64,000 bases of DNA, taken from contig CP091735.1 in assembly GCA_022010015.1 (NCBI GenBank), positions 1,116,001-1,180,000 of the forward strand, read 5' to 3'. A model generated the notes under the pieces. It did no database searches. It was not told the origin of the DNA and was given only the letters and a program-made list of their open reading frames with translations. Numbering within the stretch: position 1 is the stretch's first letter; each line of letters starts with the position of its first letter. Below are positions 8,625 to 19,899 of the stretch, piece after piece. The position numbers and the translations under genes were made by a program. The DNA comes from Clostridium sp. Lineage in GTDB: Bacteria; Bacillota_I; Bacilli_A; Acholeplasmatales; Anaeroplasmataceae.

Positions 8625-9006
8625 AGAGTATGTTGATAGTGTTAAGAATCCAAAATATATGATAATTAAAGTAAAAGCTTATTAGCTTAATCAAAAAAGA
8701 CTGTACACGTTCTGCTTGGAAGTTAGATCTGAAAAAGCAAAGAATTATCCTTATGTGTTATCTGCTACTGGCGGAATTGTTCACGAAGTTTATAAAGTAA
8801 AAGAGTGTCACTATTGTGAGGGTAGAAATGGCAGAGCAGAATTTACTGGTGAACTTGCAGAACCAGCAGTATAAAAAGATTTTTTTAAAGGCAAAAAGAA
8901 TACCTGAAAAAAACGACAAGCAAGTCCATTCTTATATTGAAAAACTAGATAAAGAATATGAGCAATCCATTGAGGATGGCTTTTTCATTTGCTTAATAGG
9001 GGTATG
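8625..9006 (+). pseudogene. Hypothetical protein fragment
   Basis: A broken coding stretch: NPKYMIIKVKAY, then RLYTFCLEVRSEKAKNYPYV, LSATGGIVHEVYKVKECHYC and GRAEFTGELAEPAV. The style recalls a widespread small domain of unknown function seen in phage and restriction-linked proteins (YPYVLxVxxGIVxxVFxxxxW), but I cannot name it. Stops interrupt it near A runs. A 63-codon frame from 8816 (RIPEKNDKQVHSYIEKLDKE) may be its continuation. The sequence from 9007 to 9290 carries no gene I can support; a TATACT box near 9269 probably serves the lipoprotein at 9317. Confidence 0.3.
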
Positions 9007-9316
9007 AAGTTGTATCAAATGTTGTGTTTCTAGACATGTAAATTTTTTTAGTCTGTATGCAAAAAAAGATATTAACAATAGATAATTATGTAAATAGAGG
9101 TAATAACTGATATTAGGATAAATAAGAACCAAAAAGTATTTTTCAATCATCGTTATTATTCAAATATAAGTCAATAATAATATAAATAGTAATTACAATG
9201 CCATTTTTCTTAATTTATTTAATATTTAAAATAATTATTTGATTTTTCATTTTTTTAAGGAATATGCTATACTTATTATATAAAAATAACTATTTATAAA
9301 TGAGGTGTAAAAAGAT

Positions 9317-9859
9317 ATGAAGAAGGTTGTTTATTGTTTTTGTTTTTTTGTCTTTGATTCTTTTAACGGCTTGTAATATGGTATCACAAAATGAAAATGA
9401 GAAGAAGATGCTTGAAGAAACCAATATTTTTTTGTGGAAGTAGATATAGCAATGATTTAACAATAAGATTAACTATTAATTCCAATAATAAATATAGTCT
9501 TTATTATAAAGGGAATTTTTGGTACTATTGAAATTGATGAGGATAATTGGTCTCATAGTTTAACATATAAGTATTCTTATTATACTTATTCTGGAAATAA
9601 TATTATAGAAATCAAGAAAAAAATCTACTCAAACATTAAGTATTTATAAATTAGATAATTGCTTGATTGATGGTAAACAAGGTTATTTTTGTTTTTTTGG
9701 TGGATATCCTTATAAGCTTATTAATACTGATGAAGAAATTACAGAGAGCTATTTAGAAGGATTTAGGACAGTAGGACCTGATGGCTCGACTGGTAATAAG
9801 AATGGATATATTAGGCTTGCAGGTATTGATCTTTTACCAAAAAAATTATGCAGATGCTA
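9317..9859 (+). CDS. Putative lipoprotein, frameshifted
   Basis: Starts MKKVVYCFCFF; a frame correction at the T7 run (about 9344) gives LSLILLTAC, a clear lipobox, so the protein is lipid-anchored. GAGGTG lies 11 bases ahead of the ATG. Later pieces read CGSRYSNDLTIRLTINSNNK and DGKQGYFCFFGGYPYKLIN, acidic and Tyr-rich like the lipoprotein at 3067, and the two may be distant paralogues. At least three frame changes occur, all at A/T runs. No family recognised. The tail to about 10110 contains only AT-rich sequence and stops. Confidence 0.5.
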
Positions 9860-10116
9860 AATGGGAATAATGAATTAAAATAAGTATTTTTTTGTTAGTA
9901 ATATTATTATGGTTTTTATGGTTGTTAAAAAAAGGAAAAAATACTGAGAATAATATGATATTAATCATTATTTATTAGAAAATAAATATTTATAAGTTTG
10001 TTGATCAAATGTTTTTCATTATATGCCTTTAGTGGAATAGATGATTCGTTCTATTATATAACGAAAAAAATATGATACAAGAATTATATTAGTTAAAAAA
10101 ATGTTTTATAAATAAA

Positions 10117-10137
10117 AAAAGGCTTTAAGCCTTTAAT
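10117..10137 (-). terminator. Terminator of the FNT-family gene
   Basis: On the minus strand AAAGGCTT/AAGCCTTT hairpin followed by a T run. Confidence 0.7.
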
Positions 10138-10144
10138 TTATTTA

Positions 10145-10786
10145 TTATTTTTTTCTACTACCATCAAAGAATAATGAGCCTAGGCCATTACCGATTGCCA
10201 TAAGTAGAAAAATATAAAACAACCTTACCATTAAATAATCCGGCATATGTATAATAACATACGTTTGCAACAACGTGCTCAAAACCACATAGAATGAATA
10301 AAACTATGGGCATAAATGCGAAAATAACCTTGCCAAAGGCATATTCGCATTTTTTGTGCCCTTCAACAGCAAGATAAATCATTATTCCACACATTGCTGA
10401 TAAAATGATAACCTCATACCATGACTCATTTTGCTTAGTCTCAACCATTGATTTACATAAATTAATTATTTCATTATTAATAATATGAGTTAGCTTTAGA
10501 ATTGAGGATAGAATGAATACACCTAGAATATTACCAATTAAACAAACAAGTAGACTTAATAAATATTTTGGTTTGTTATCTAAGATATAGCCTACCTTGC
10601 CTGTATATAACCAAAAGCTAAATTGAATAATAGTAAATAAACCAATTCCAAATAGGAAAGAAACCCTATTATTTTTATAAAAAAATAGCCATCATGAATA
10701 GCGCTTGTTAAATATAAGGTGGCGCCAAAGGCAATAAATAGTCCTGCAATAATTGCACTTATAAATATCATTAAATAATTCTTCAT
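10145..10786 (-). CDS. Formate/nitrite transporter (FocA/NirC) family protein, frameshifted
   Basis: Membrane channel for small monovalent anions such as formate or nitrite. The order of pieces fits: AIIAGLFIAFGATLYL (helix 1), a second helix, then a broken middle containing CLIGNILG, and a clean last part with GKVIFAFMPIVLFILCGFEH followed by VVANVCYYTYAG; the last block is the family's signature region with the conserved His. It ends GNGLGSLFFDGSRKK. Frame changes occur at runs near 10220, 10585 and 10685. Start at 10786 is chosen because GGAGTAAG lies eight bases ahead; the longer frame from 10819 has no ribosome site. Which anion is carried cannot be told. Confidence 0.7.
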
Positions 10787-10926
10787 AAATCTTACTCCAT
10801 TTTTTTCACTATCAACCATTATATAAAAAAATGAAAAAGTAAATAAGAAATTTTGTTTTTTTACCTTGCTTCTTAAAAATATTTTTGTCTTATAATTATT
10901 GTATATGAAGGAAGGAAATGCATTTT

Positions 10927-11352
10927 ATGAAGTTTTTTAAGGAGTTTGGGGAATTTATTAAAAAGGGAAATGTATTAGATTTGGCTATAGGTATGATTAT
11001 TGGTAGTGCGTTTAATAAGATTGTTTCAAGCTTAGTAAATGATATTATAATGCCTGTAATTGGTGTTATTTGTAAGGTTAATGTTACGGAGCTAAAGGCA
11101 ACTCTTGTTCCAGCTGTACTTAATGAAGAAGGAGAAATTGTTAAAGCAGCTGTAACATTAAATTATGGTAATTTTATACAAACAATTATTGATTTCTTAA
11201 TCATTGCGCTTTCAATCTTTGTTGCTTTAAAGGTTATTATAGCAACTAATAAGAAATTAACTGAAGCATCTGAATTTGTTAAAGAGAAAGAAATTCATCA
11301 TAAGGAAGAACAAGCTAAAGAAGAAAGCGAAGATAATAAGGAAGATAAATAA
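10927..11352 (+). CDS. mscL: Large-conductance mechanosensitive channel MscL
   Basis: Pentameric membrane valve that opens under high tension and protects against osmotic downshock. The frame is intact, ~141 residues: EFGEFIKKGNVLDLAIGMII at the N-terminus and first helix, the extracellular loop, second helix (FLIIALSIFVALKVII) and an acidic/lysine-rich C-terminal tail. I prefer the ATG at 10927 over 10918 because AAGGAAGGA at 10908-10916 is properly spaced only for the later one. A TATAAT at 10891-10896 with TTGCTT upstream looks like its promoter. It is a single-gene unit ending in a terminator. Confidence 0.95.
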   Translation: MKFFKEFGEFIKKGNVLDLAIGMIIGSAFNKIVSSLVNDIIMPVIGVICKVNVTELKATLVPAVLNEEGEIVKAAVTLNYGNFIQTIIDFLIIALSIFVALKVIIATNKKLTEASEFVKEKEIHHKEEQAKEESEDNKEDK

Positions 11353-11359
11353 GTTTTAT

Positions 11360-11393
11360 AGGAAATTCTTAAAATCAAGAATTTCCTTTTTCT
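11360..11393. terminator. Terminator between mscL and the LysR gene
   Basis: AGGAAATTCTT pairs perfectly with AAGAATTTCCT, T-rich tail follows on the plus strand. The convergent LysR gene ends just beyond it, so it may serve both. Confidence 0.85.
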
Positions 11394-11396
11394 TTT

Positions 11397-12202
11397 TCAT
11401 TTTTTTCTAAGAATCACCATTAATGATGTATTAAGTGCTTCTTCATTTAAAGAAGCTGAATATAAATTGGTATTTAACGCTTTAAATATAGATTTTGGAA
11501 CTATGGCAATTCCAATATTGGTATTGGCCCAAAGAATGGCACTTTTAGCATCATCAACCTCAATAATTATATTAAGTGAGGCGTTTTTTTCACTAAAAAG
11601 GGTTTGAATAATGGTTTTAAAGCGACGATATATAATCATGGGAGCATTATCTAAATCAGAAATGGAATATGAATTCTTTAATTTGCTCTTGCTTACTAAA
11701 AATCATTTCTTCATCACAAAGCTTTTTTTATGTTCATATAAATTGTAGGAAAATGGGGTTCTACAAATTGCTAAATCAATAATATGATGATTAAGCTGTT
11801 CTAATAGCTCATAGGTATTACCCTCGTGAATAGAAAGCTTTAGCTTTTTTTATTTAAATAATCATAAATAGGCTTGTCGAGCAAATAATTAATTGATGAT
11901 GAAACCATACCTATTTCTAAGGTTTTTATATTCATTTTTTTATTTAATTCTAAAATAGCCTTTTTCAGTTTTTTTGCTGCAAGCTCTAGTAAATCATAAG
12001 CACGCTTATATAATTCTTCGCCTTCTTGTGTAAGCTTTAATGAGTTTATTTCTCTTTGAAAAAGCTTAACCCTTAAATCCTCTTCAAGTAGATGCATATG
12101 TCTTGATAGAGGAGGCTGCGACATATGAAGCTTTTTAGCTGCCTTTGAAATACTTCCTGATTCAACTACTGTTACAAAATACGACAATTGCTTTAAATTC
12201 AT
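11397..12202 (-). CDS. LysR-family transcriptional regulator, frameshifted
   Basis: The N-terminal winged helix-turn-helix is intact: QLSYFVTVVESGSISKAAKK, LHMSQPPLSRHMHLLEEDL, VKLFQRE. The effector domain continues in other frames (LEIGMVSSSINYLLDKPIYD; FSEKNASLNIIIEVDDAKSA) and ends RKK. Breaks lie at A/T runs near 11725 and 11850. Start is the ATG at 12202 with AGGTGA seven bases ahead. It is divergent from the heterodimeric ABC exporter genes with a 108 bp spacer, so it probably controls them, a common arrangement; no ligand can be inferred. Confidence 0.75.
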
Positions 12203-12310
12203 AAAAATCACCTATACAAAAATTATTTAGTAGATATATATATCATATATAAATAGTATACTATATTTTTGTGGTATAATAAAAGGCGTATTTAGTATTG
12301 GAGTGATAAA

Positions 12311-14044
12311 ATGTTTAAACTATATAAAAAATATTTAAAGTATTATAAAAAAAGAGGTTATATTAGGACCAATGTTTAAATTAATCGAAGCAATATTTGA
12401 GCTTATTGTTCCTTTAATTATGGCTTCAATTATTGATAAGGGAGTTAAAAAAATTTAGATAGTGTCTATGTTTGGAAAATGGGTGGTATTTTAGTTTTAG
12501 CTGCAGCAATCGGTTTGTGCTCTACCCTTGTTTGTCAATATTTTGCTTGCCAAGCCTCTCAGGGGGTTGGAACAAGACTTCGTAATGATTTATATGAGCA
12601 TATAAATTCGTTATCATTTAAAGAAATTGATGAATTTAAGATTTCATCATTGATGACAAGAATGACAAATGATATTAATCAGGTTCAAACATCTGTTGCG
12701 ATGCTTATCAGATTAGTAGTTAGAGCACCATTTATCGTTATTGGTGCAACATTGATGTCTTTTTTTATTTCTAAGAGTCTTTCTATCATCTTTTTTTAAC
12801 TACAGGCTTATTAATTTTTTTGGACTTATTTTTCCTTATTATGATGATTAATATTCCTAAGAATAAAAAAAGGTTCAGGGTGATTTAGACAATCTAACAA
12901 CTATTACTAAAGAAAATCTAAGTGGAGCTAGAGTTGTTAGAGCCTTTTTCTAAGGAAATATACGAAGAGAATCGCTTTGATAGCTCTTCGAATGATTTAA
13001 AGCGTGATTCGATAAGAGTTGGAAGAATAAGTGCTTTGTTGAATCTAATTATTTCTATTATTGTTAATGGGGCTATTGTTTTAATTCTATATTTTGGATC
13101 ATTTAGAGTTAATAGTGGAGTTATTTCTCAAGGTGATATGACTGCTTTAGCTAATTATATGAATCAAATTTTAGTGGCTATAGTTGTTGTAGCTAATTTA
13201 GTTGTTATTTTTACCAAGGCTTCAGCATCAGCTAGTAGAATAAATGAGGTTTTTGCTGCATCTTCAAGTATAAAAAATGGTAGCCTAACTTCTGGCTATG
13301 CAATGGAAAAAAAATTGTTTTTGATAATGTTTCATTTGCTTATAATGAGGATGCTAATAATGCTTTAGAAAATGCTAGCTTTAAAATTTTAGAAGGACAA
13401 ACTATCGGAATAATTGGTTCAACTGGTTGTGGTAAATCAACTATTATTCGTTTGTTAGATCGCTTTTATGATCCAAATAAAGGTAATATTTATTTTAATG
13501 GTAATAATTTAAAAGGATTATGATTTGACGTATCTACATAGTAGAATAATTCCTGTTTTTGCAAAAAGAGCTCTTTAATTTTTTTGGAACTATTAGAGAT
13601 AATATTTGTTTTGGCGAGAAATTTAGTGATGATGAAATTATTGAGGCATTAAAAAACGCTCAAGCCTATGACTTTGTTATGCGCCAGCCAGATGGCTTAG
13701 ATACTATTGTTTTAGAGGGTGGAAAGAATTTCTCAGGAGGCGAAAAGCAAAGATTATCAATTGCTAGGGCTCTTGTTAGAAAGCCTGAGGTTTTAATTTT
13801 AGATGATTCTTCTAGTGCTCTAGATTACAAAACTGATTTTGAGTTAAGAAAAGCAATAAGAGGATTAAATAAGACTTTAACGATAATTATTATTTCAGCT
13901 CGTGTAACATCTATTAAAAATAGTGATGCTATTATAGCGATTGATGATGCTAAAATTGTAGGAATTGGTAAGCATGAGGAATTATTGAAAACATCTAGTG
14001 TTTACAAGGATATTTATGTTTCCCAAGAGGGAGGTAATAACTAA
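12311..14044 (+). CDS. ABC exporter half-transporter A (degenerate nucleotide site), frameshifted
   Basis: Membrane domain first (six helices, residues ~1-320), then the ATPase. The ATPase has Walker A GSTGCGKST (about 13412), signature FSGGE (about 13734) and Walker B VLILDDSSSALD (about 13789). The catalytic Glu after Walker B is Asp (LILDD), so the site built with its own Walker motifs should hydrolyse ATP poorly. Frame changes lie at runs near 12352, 12450, 12793, 12870, 12950, 13310 and 13520. GGAGTG precedes the ATG, and GGTATAATAAAA upstream is a likely -10. It overlaps the next gene by one base (TAATG). Together they match heterodimeric multidrug exporters of the BmrCD/LmrCD type; the substrate is unknown. 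Confidence 0.8.
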
Positions 14045-15791
14045 TGTTAACGCTAAAAAGAATTATATCATATTCTAAAAAAAGAAGCATGGCTTCTTAT
14101 TATAGCCTTTATTTTTGCAATGATTAGTGTAGCTGCAACATTGTTTATACCAGTTATTGTTGGTAAGGCAATTGATGCGATGGTTGAAAAGAATAATGTA
14201 GATTTTGATTTAGTAATGAAAATAATTTATACATTACTTGGTACTTTAAGTATAGGTGCATTGGCTAATTATTTATTAAATTTTTATAATTTATGATGTT
14301 ATATATAAGCTTGTTTATAGAATGCGTAATGATGCTTTCTTTAAAATTACTAATTTACCAATTGCTTATATTGATCATCACATTCATGGTGATATTTTTA
14401 TCAAGAATTACAACTGATATTGATCAAATTAGTGATGGAATGCTTCAAACATTTACCCAGCTTTTTAAGTGGTGTTTTTAACTATTGCCTTTACCCTAGG
14501 CTTTATGATTAGTATTTCTTGGCCAATTGCACTTGTTGTTATTGTCTTAACCCCACTTTCTTTAATATGTGCTTCACTAATTGCTAAGCTAAGCTATAAG
14601 GTATTTAAGGAACAATCTAAAATTAAGGGGGAAATGTCTGGATTAATGAATGAAATGTTTGAACAGTCTCATTTAGTAGTAGCCTATGATTATCAGGATA
14701 ATAGTATAGCAAGATTTAAAGAAATTAATCAAAGACTTCATAAATGTGGTGTCAAAGCCCAATTTTTATCATCACTTGTAAATCCTACAACTAGATTTAT
14801 TAATGCTCTTGTTTATGCAAGCGTTGGTGTTACTGGTGCACTATTTGCGATTAAGGGTTTAATAAGCGTCGGAACCTTATATATCTTCTTATCATATGCT
14901 TCATCATATACAAAGCCATTTAATGAAATAAGTGGTGTAGTTGCAGAGCTTCAAAATTCTCTCGCTAGTGCTAAACGTGTTTTTTTGAGTTATTAGATGA
15001 GGAAATTGAGCATGAGGAGCCTAATTTGGTTAATGTTAAGGATGTTTTTAGGAAATATTAAAATTGAAAATGTAGCATTTTTCATATAATAAAGATAAAC
15101 CTTTAATTCAAAAATTTTAATCTTGATGTAAAAAAAGGGTGACCTAATTGCTATTGTTGGTGCAACTGGTTGTGGCAAAACAACATTTATCAATTTACTT
15201 ATGAGATTTTTATGATATTGATTCAGGTCACATTTATCTTGATAATTATGATACAGCAAAAAAATAACTAAAAAAAGTCTTAGAAATAATATTGGCATGG
15301 TTTTTACAGGATACTTGGTTGTTTCAAGGTACAATTTACGACAACATAGCTTATGCCAAGGATGGAGCGACAAGAGATGAAGTAATTGAGGCTTCTAAAA
15401 GGAGCTATGCTCATAATTTTATAATGAGAATGCCGAATGGCTATGATACTATTATATCTGATGCTGAAGGCTTATCTGTTGGTCAAAAGCAGCTTTTATG
15501 TATTGCAAGATTAATGCTTGTTCTTCCTAATATTTTTAATATTAGATGAAGCAACATCAAATATTGATACAAGAACAGAAATCCTTGTTTCTAATGCTTT
15601 TTAATAATTTAATGCAAGGAAGAACAACATTTATGATTGCTCATCGTTTGCAAACAATTAAGAGTGCAACTAAGATAATTGTTATGAAAAATGGTTCGAT
15701 TATTGAGACAGGTACTCATAATGAATTATTAGAAAAAAATGGATTTTATGCTGAATTATATAATTCTCAATTTGCAAGTGTAGAAGAGTAA
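14044..15791 (+). CDS. ABC exporter half-transporter B (catalytic partner), frameshifted
   Basis: Partner of the preceding gene and translated from an overlapping start. The membrane domain holds TTDIDQISDGMLQTFTQLF and several helices; the ATPase has Walker A GATGCGKTT (about 15160), a non-canonical signature LSVGQKQLL (about 15475) and a full Walker B ILDEATSNIDT with catalytic Glu (about 15540), then the switch His in MIAHRL. A degenerate Walker site in one subunit and a modified signature in the other is exactly the pairing of asymmetric exporters: one dead and one live ATP site. Frames break at runs near 14080, 14290, 14400, 14470, 14985, 15045 and 15265. No terminator hairpin is evident after the stop. 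Confidence 0.8.
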
Positions 15792-15903
15792 TAAAGTAAA
15801 GTGCTTACATTAGAAAAATGTTGTTGCATTTATTTAATTATTTATGGTATTATTGATATGTAAAGATTTGGTAAATATTGAGTAATAAAATATGGAGGCT
15901 CTT

Positions 15904-17595
15904 ATGTTTCTTGCAACGTCGGATTTTAGTATGCTGTTTACTATTATCAAAATTATTGGTGGTTTAGCGTTATTTCTATTCGGAATAAATTTAATGAGTG
16001 ATAGCTTAAAAAGATTAGCTGTAAATAAGCTAAAAATGATAATTGAAAAAACTACTAACACCCCATTTAAAGGAATTTTAGTTGGTGCTTTTGTTACTGT
16101 TTTAATTCAATCATCATCTGGTACAACCGCTCTTACTGTTGGACTTGTAAGTGCTGGTCTTATGACCTTCCCTCAAGCTGTTGGTGTAATTATGGGAGCA
16201 AATATTGGTACAACTGTTACATCAGTTTTAATAAGTCTTGATGTATCTAAGTATGCTTTAGTATTTGTGTCTATTGGTTCATTTATAATTTTTCTTTTCT
16301 AAGAAGACTAAGGTTAAAGAGTTTGGAAATGTAGTTTTTAGGTTTTTGGTTTATTATTTTATGGACTTGAGCTAATGGCTACAGGTCTTGATGCAATATT
16401 GGCACAATATTCTGATATAGCAAATAACATTTTCCAAACGTTTGGACAATGGCCTGTTTTAGGATTATTTGTTGGTATTATTTTTACAGCCCTAATTCAA
16501 TCAAGTGCTGCAGCAATTGGTATATTGCAATCACTTTACGCTGTTGGAAATTTAAGCCTTGTTGGTGCAATTCCTATTTTACTTGGTGCTAATATTGGTA
16601 CATGTATTACGGCAGTTCTTGCAGCTTGGGGATCATCCGTTGAGGCCAAAAGAACAGCTCTTGTTCACGCATTATTTAATATAATTGGTGCCTTGATTTT
16701 TATGATTTTATTAAGATGGGCCTATGCACCATTTATTCACTGGTTCGAGTTAGAGATGTATTTATCTGCCAAGATCACGATTTCAGTTGCTCATATTATC
16801 TTTAATTTAGTTTCAACATTTATATTATTCTTTTTTTATTAAGTACTTGGTATTGATTGCTAATAAGGTTATTAAGGATAAGGAAGAAGAAAATGTCATA
16901 ATTCATGGACTTAGTGATTATTCATTAATATCAAGATCACCAGCTGTAGCTATTGAATTTGCTAAGAAGGCTGTTGATTATATGGGTGAAAAGAGTTATT
17001 GAATATTTTAATTTAACAAAGAATTTTTTTCATTTACAAATATTCAGGGTGCAAAAAGGAAAAGGCTGATAATTATGAACAAGAAATTAATAGTCTTGAT
17101 AAGCGAATCCATGATTATTTAATTAAATTTACCTTAATTGATTCCTTGGATAAGGATACATCAAATAAATTATCTAAATATCTTGATACTATAAAGGATT
17201 TAGAGAGAATAGGCGATCATTGTACAAATATCGTTGATTTCTTTAATGAAAGATATGATGATAAGCAAACATTATCAACTGAGGGGGCTGAGGATTTAAA
17301 GACAATGTATGATGCATTAGATGATATGGTTCATTCATCAATTTTATCACTTGCGTCATGGAATAAGGATATGGCTCTTGGTGTTTCTCCAAATGAGGAA
17401 AAAGTTGATAAAATGGAAGAGGTATTTAGAAAAAAACATATTTTACGTATTAATAATGGTATATGTAGTGTTTCAAGTACTGATTATTATGTTGATATCT
17501 TATCAAATCTAGAAAGAATTGGTGACCATTCTAATAACATTGCTAGCAATGTTATTAATGATGAATATTGCCAATTTGACGAATTTAATCATTAA
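15904..17595 (+). CDS. Na+/phosphate cotransporter family protein with PhoU-like domain, frameshifted
   Basis: Sodium-coupled phosphate uptake or efflux at the membrane. Two inverted halves each carry the family signature: VLIQSSSGTTALTVG (about 16105) and ALIQSSAAAIGILQSL (about 16490), each followed by GANIGT. The soluble C-terminal part (from about 16900) has two helical PhoU-like repeats marked DLERIGDHCTNIVD and NLERIGDHSNNIAS. About 560 residues in total, the normal length. Breaks are at runs near 16295, 16340, 16830, 17000 and 17020. Start at 15904 because GGAGG lies five bases upstream; the ATG at 15892 overlaps that site. The DUF1538 gene follows after 16 bases, so they may be co-transcribed. 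Confidence 0.88.
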
Positions 17596-17611
17596 AAACG
17601 GGGTGAGAAAA

Positions 17612-19145
17612 GTGATTGAACAAATTAAATTTAAAATTAAAGAATCATTTTCATCAATTATGCCAATCACTTTGATAGTTCTTTTTGTTAAGCATTAGCC
17701 TAGTTAATATGCAAAGTGGTACCTTTATGTCATTTGTTGTTGGAGCTATCTTTCTTATTGTTGGAATGGCATTGTTTGGTATAGGCGCAGATTTAAGTAT
17801 GCTTACAATTGGTTCGAAGCTTGGTAAAAGAATTGCACAATCTAAAAATATTTGGATTATTGCCTTTATTTCTTTAATTATCGGAATAATTGTAACGGTT
17901 TCTGAGCCTGATTTATCAATACTTGCTAATCAGGTTAATGGTGTTCAAAAATATGGTATTGATTTTAACAGTTTCTGTTGGTGTTGGTATCTTTTTATGC
18001 TTTGCAGTATTAAGAATTATTTTTTTAAGATACCATTAAATATAATGCTTATTATTTTTATATACTGTAATATTTGTTTTTAACTTTTTTTGTTCCTAAA
18101 AAGCTTCATTGCGGTTTCATTTGATGCTGGTGGTGTAACTACAGGACCGATGACAGTACCTTTTATTATGTCTTTAGGTGTTGGTATTGCGTCTATAAGC
18201 TCTTCAAAGGGTAGTCAGGATGATTCCTTTGGTTTGGTTGCTCTTTGTAGTGTTGGTCCAATTTTATCTACAATGATACTTGGCATTGTTTTTAAGCTTG
18301 AGGGTGGGAGCTATGAGCTTAGTGAGGTTATTAATCCTTCAACAACTAAGGATGTTTTGTTTTTGTATGGACATGGAATTTTTTTGATTATATGAAGGAG
18401 GTTGGCTTCGCATTATGTCCAATCATTGTTTTCTTCATATTATTTCAATTAATTAATCGTCCTTTTTCCAAAAAAACAGCTTATAAGAATTTGTATTGGT
18501 TTATTATTTACTTATATTGGTCTTGTTTTATTTTTAACAGGAGCAAACGTTGGCTTTATGCCAATTGGTATAGAAATTGGTAGAACGCTTGGTGGTATAT
18601 GGCATGGTATTTTATTAGTGCCTCTAGGACTTTTGATTGGTTATTTTGTGGTTTCTGCAGAGCCTGCAATTCACGTTTTAACTAAACAGGTTGAGCAAAT
18701 GTCAAGTGGTGCTATTTCGGCATCATTTATGATGTTAAGTCTTTCAATAGGTGTTGCACTTGCAGTAGGCTTAGCTATGCTAAGGGTAATTACAGGTATT
18801 TCTATTTTATGGTTTTTGATACCACTTTATATTATTGCCCTTGTATTAACCTTCTTTATACCTAAGTTTTTCTCTGGTGTGGCCTTCGACTCTGGTGGTG
18901 TTGCCTCAGGGGCAATGGTTTCAGCATTTGTTTTACCAATGGCTATAGGAGCATGTGTTGCTGTTGGTGGTAATGTTATGACTGATGCCTTTGGCTGTGT
19001 TGCCTTTGTAGCTTTGACACCAATTATTTCTATCGAAATTAGTGGTCTTATTTATAAAATAAAGTCAAATCGTTTGACTAATTCATTATATAGTGAAGAA
19101 GAAACTATTATTGATTATGATGAGGTGATTAATGATGGAAGATAA
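17612..19145 (+). CDS. DUF1538 membrane protein (two-repeat putative transporter), frameshifted
   Basis: About 510 residues in two homologous halves. Each half has a GADLSMLTIGSKLGKRIAQS or equivalent helix pair, TVSEPDLSILANQV / VSAEPAIHVLTKQV, and a glycine-rich signature FDAGGVTTGPMTVPFIMSLG (about 18120) or FDSGGVASGAMVSAFVLPM (about 18890), followed by DSFGLVALCS / DAFGCVAFVA. This inverted-repeat design suggests a transporter; the family has no established substrate. The start is a GTG at 17612 preceded by GGGGTGAG. Breaks lie at T runs near 17684, 17965, 18085, 18375 and 18470. The end overlaps the first of two P-II-like genes, which points to control by energy or nitrogen signals. Confidence 0.8.
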
Positions 19146-19531
19146 AAAGAAAAAACAAACTAGTCGAAGAGTTAAAATGCTCATTAGTATTGTTAATCAC
19201 CAAACTGGAGATAAAATCTCTAATTATATAAATGAAACCTGTGTTGGTATTAATTTTTGAAACCATGGGGGTTGGAACAGCTAAAACTAATCTATTATCA
19301 TATTTTTGGTCTTGGTAGCACCTCAAAGGATGTATTAATTAGTTTAATACCAGATGATATGGAAATTAAAAATTCTAAAGGAAATAGCTAGGAGATTTGA
19401 GCTATATCTGCCTGGTAATGGAATTGCCTTTTAGTTTACCTGTTAATAGTATATCTAGTGTTATTAATAATACAATTTTATCGACTCCTATTAAAAAAAG
19501 GAAGAAACTCATAGAAAGGGTGTTAAACTAA
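19135..19531 (+). CDS. P-II-like signalling protein, first copy, frameshifted
   Basis: About 130 residues. It starts overlapping the DUF1538 stop with GAGGTG seven bases before the ATG. The beginning KMLISIVNHQTGDKISNYIN resembles the first beta strand and helix of P-II proteins; the middle reads GINFETMGVGTAKTNLLSYF and LGSTSKDVLISLIPDDM, and the end NGIAFSLPVNSISSVI parallels GNGVLFSLPVDDIVGI of the next protein. The T-loop position lacks the GRG of classical P-II proteins. Breaks are at runs near 19250 and 19375. The TAA overlaps the next ATG (TAATG). It is a divergent paralogue of the second copy, probably a regulatory partner. Confidence 0.6.
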
Positions 19532-19887
19532 TGGATAACAAATATGTCTTAATTGTATGTAGTGTCAAGCAAAAGCTTACTGATAGTGTTTTAGATGCAG
19601 CAAGAGAAGCAGGAGCAACTGGCGGTACTATCGTTAATGGCCGAGGAGTTTGTAATGACAAAGCTGAGCATTTCCTTGGTGTTACTCTTCATGATGCTGT
19701 TGATATTGTTTTAATTTTAAGCCTAAATGATAATAAGCATGTAATAATGGATGCTATTAAAAATGTAGCTGGTATTTCAAGTGAGGGTAATGGGGTATTA
19801 TTTTCTTTACCAGTTGATGATATTGTTGGCATTGGTAGATTTGATGAAAAAGAAATAAAAGACAGTAATGTCTTTTTTGTTTATTAG
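19531..19887 (+). CDS. P-II family regulatory protein, second copy
   Basis: 118 residues, intact. Contains GATGGTIVNGRGV (residues ~30-42), the P-II motif at the base of the T-loop, and GNGVLFSLPVDDIVGIGRF at the C-terminus. P-II proteins form trimers that bind ATP/ADP and 2-oxoglutarate and gate transporters or enzymes. There is no amtB or glutamine synthetase nearby; the tight link is to the DUF1538 membrane protein two genes upstream, so that protein is the likely partner. No Tyr at the usual uridylylation place can be assigned with certainty. Confidence 0.85.
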   Translation: MDNKYVLIVCSVKQKLTDSVLDAAREAGATGGTIVNGRGVCNDKAEHFLGVTLHDAVDIVLILSLNDNKHVIMDAIKNVAGISSEGNGVLFSLPVDDIVGIGRFDEKEIKDSNVFFVY

Positions 19888-19899
19888 GAAAATGATTGT

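Noticed and set aside
8456..8662. 68-codon plus-strand frame (MIFLTIVPFGFLG)
   Set aside because: It is the complement of the transposase remnant, whose minus-strand frame is more protein-like.
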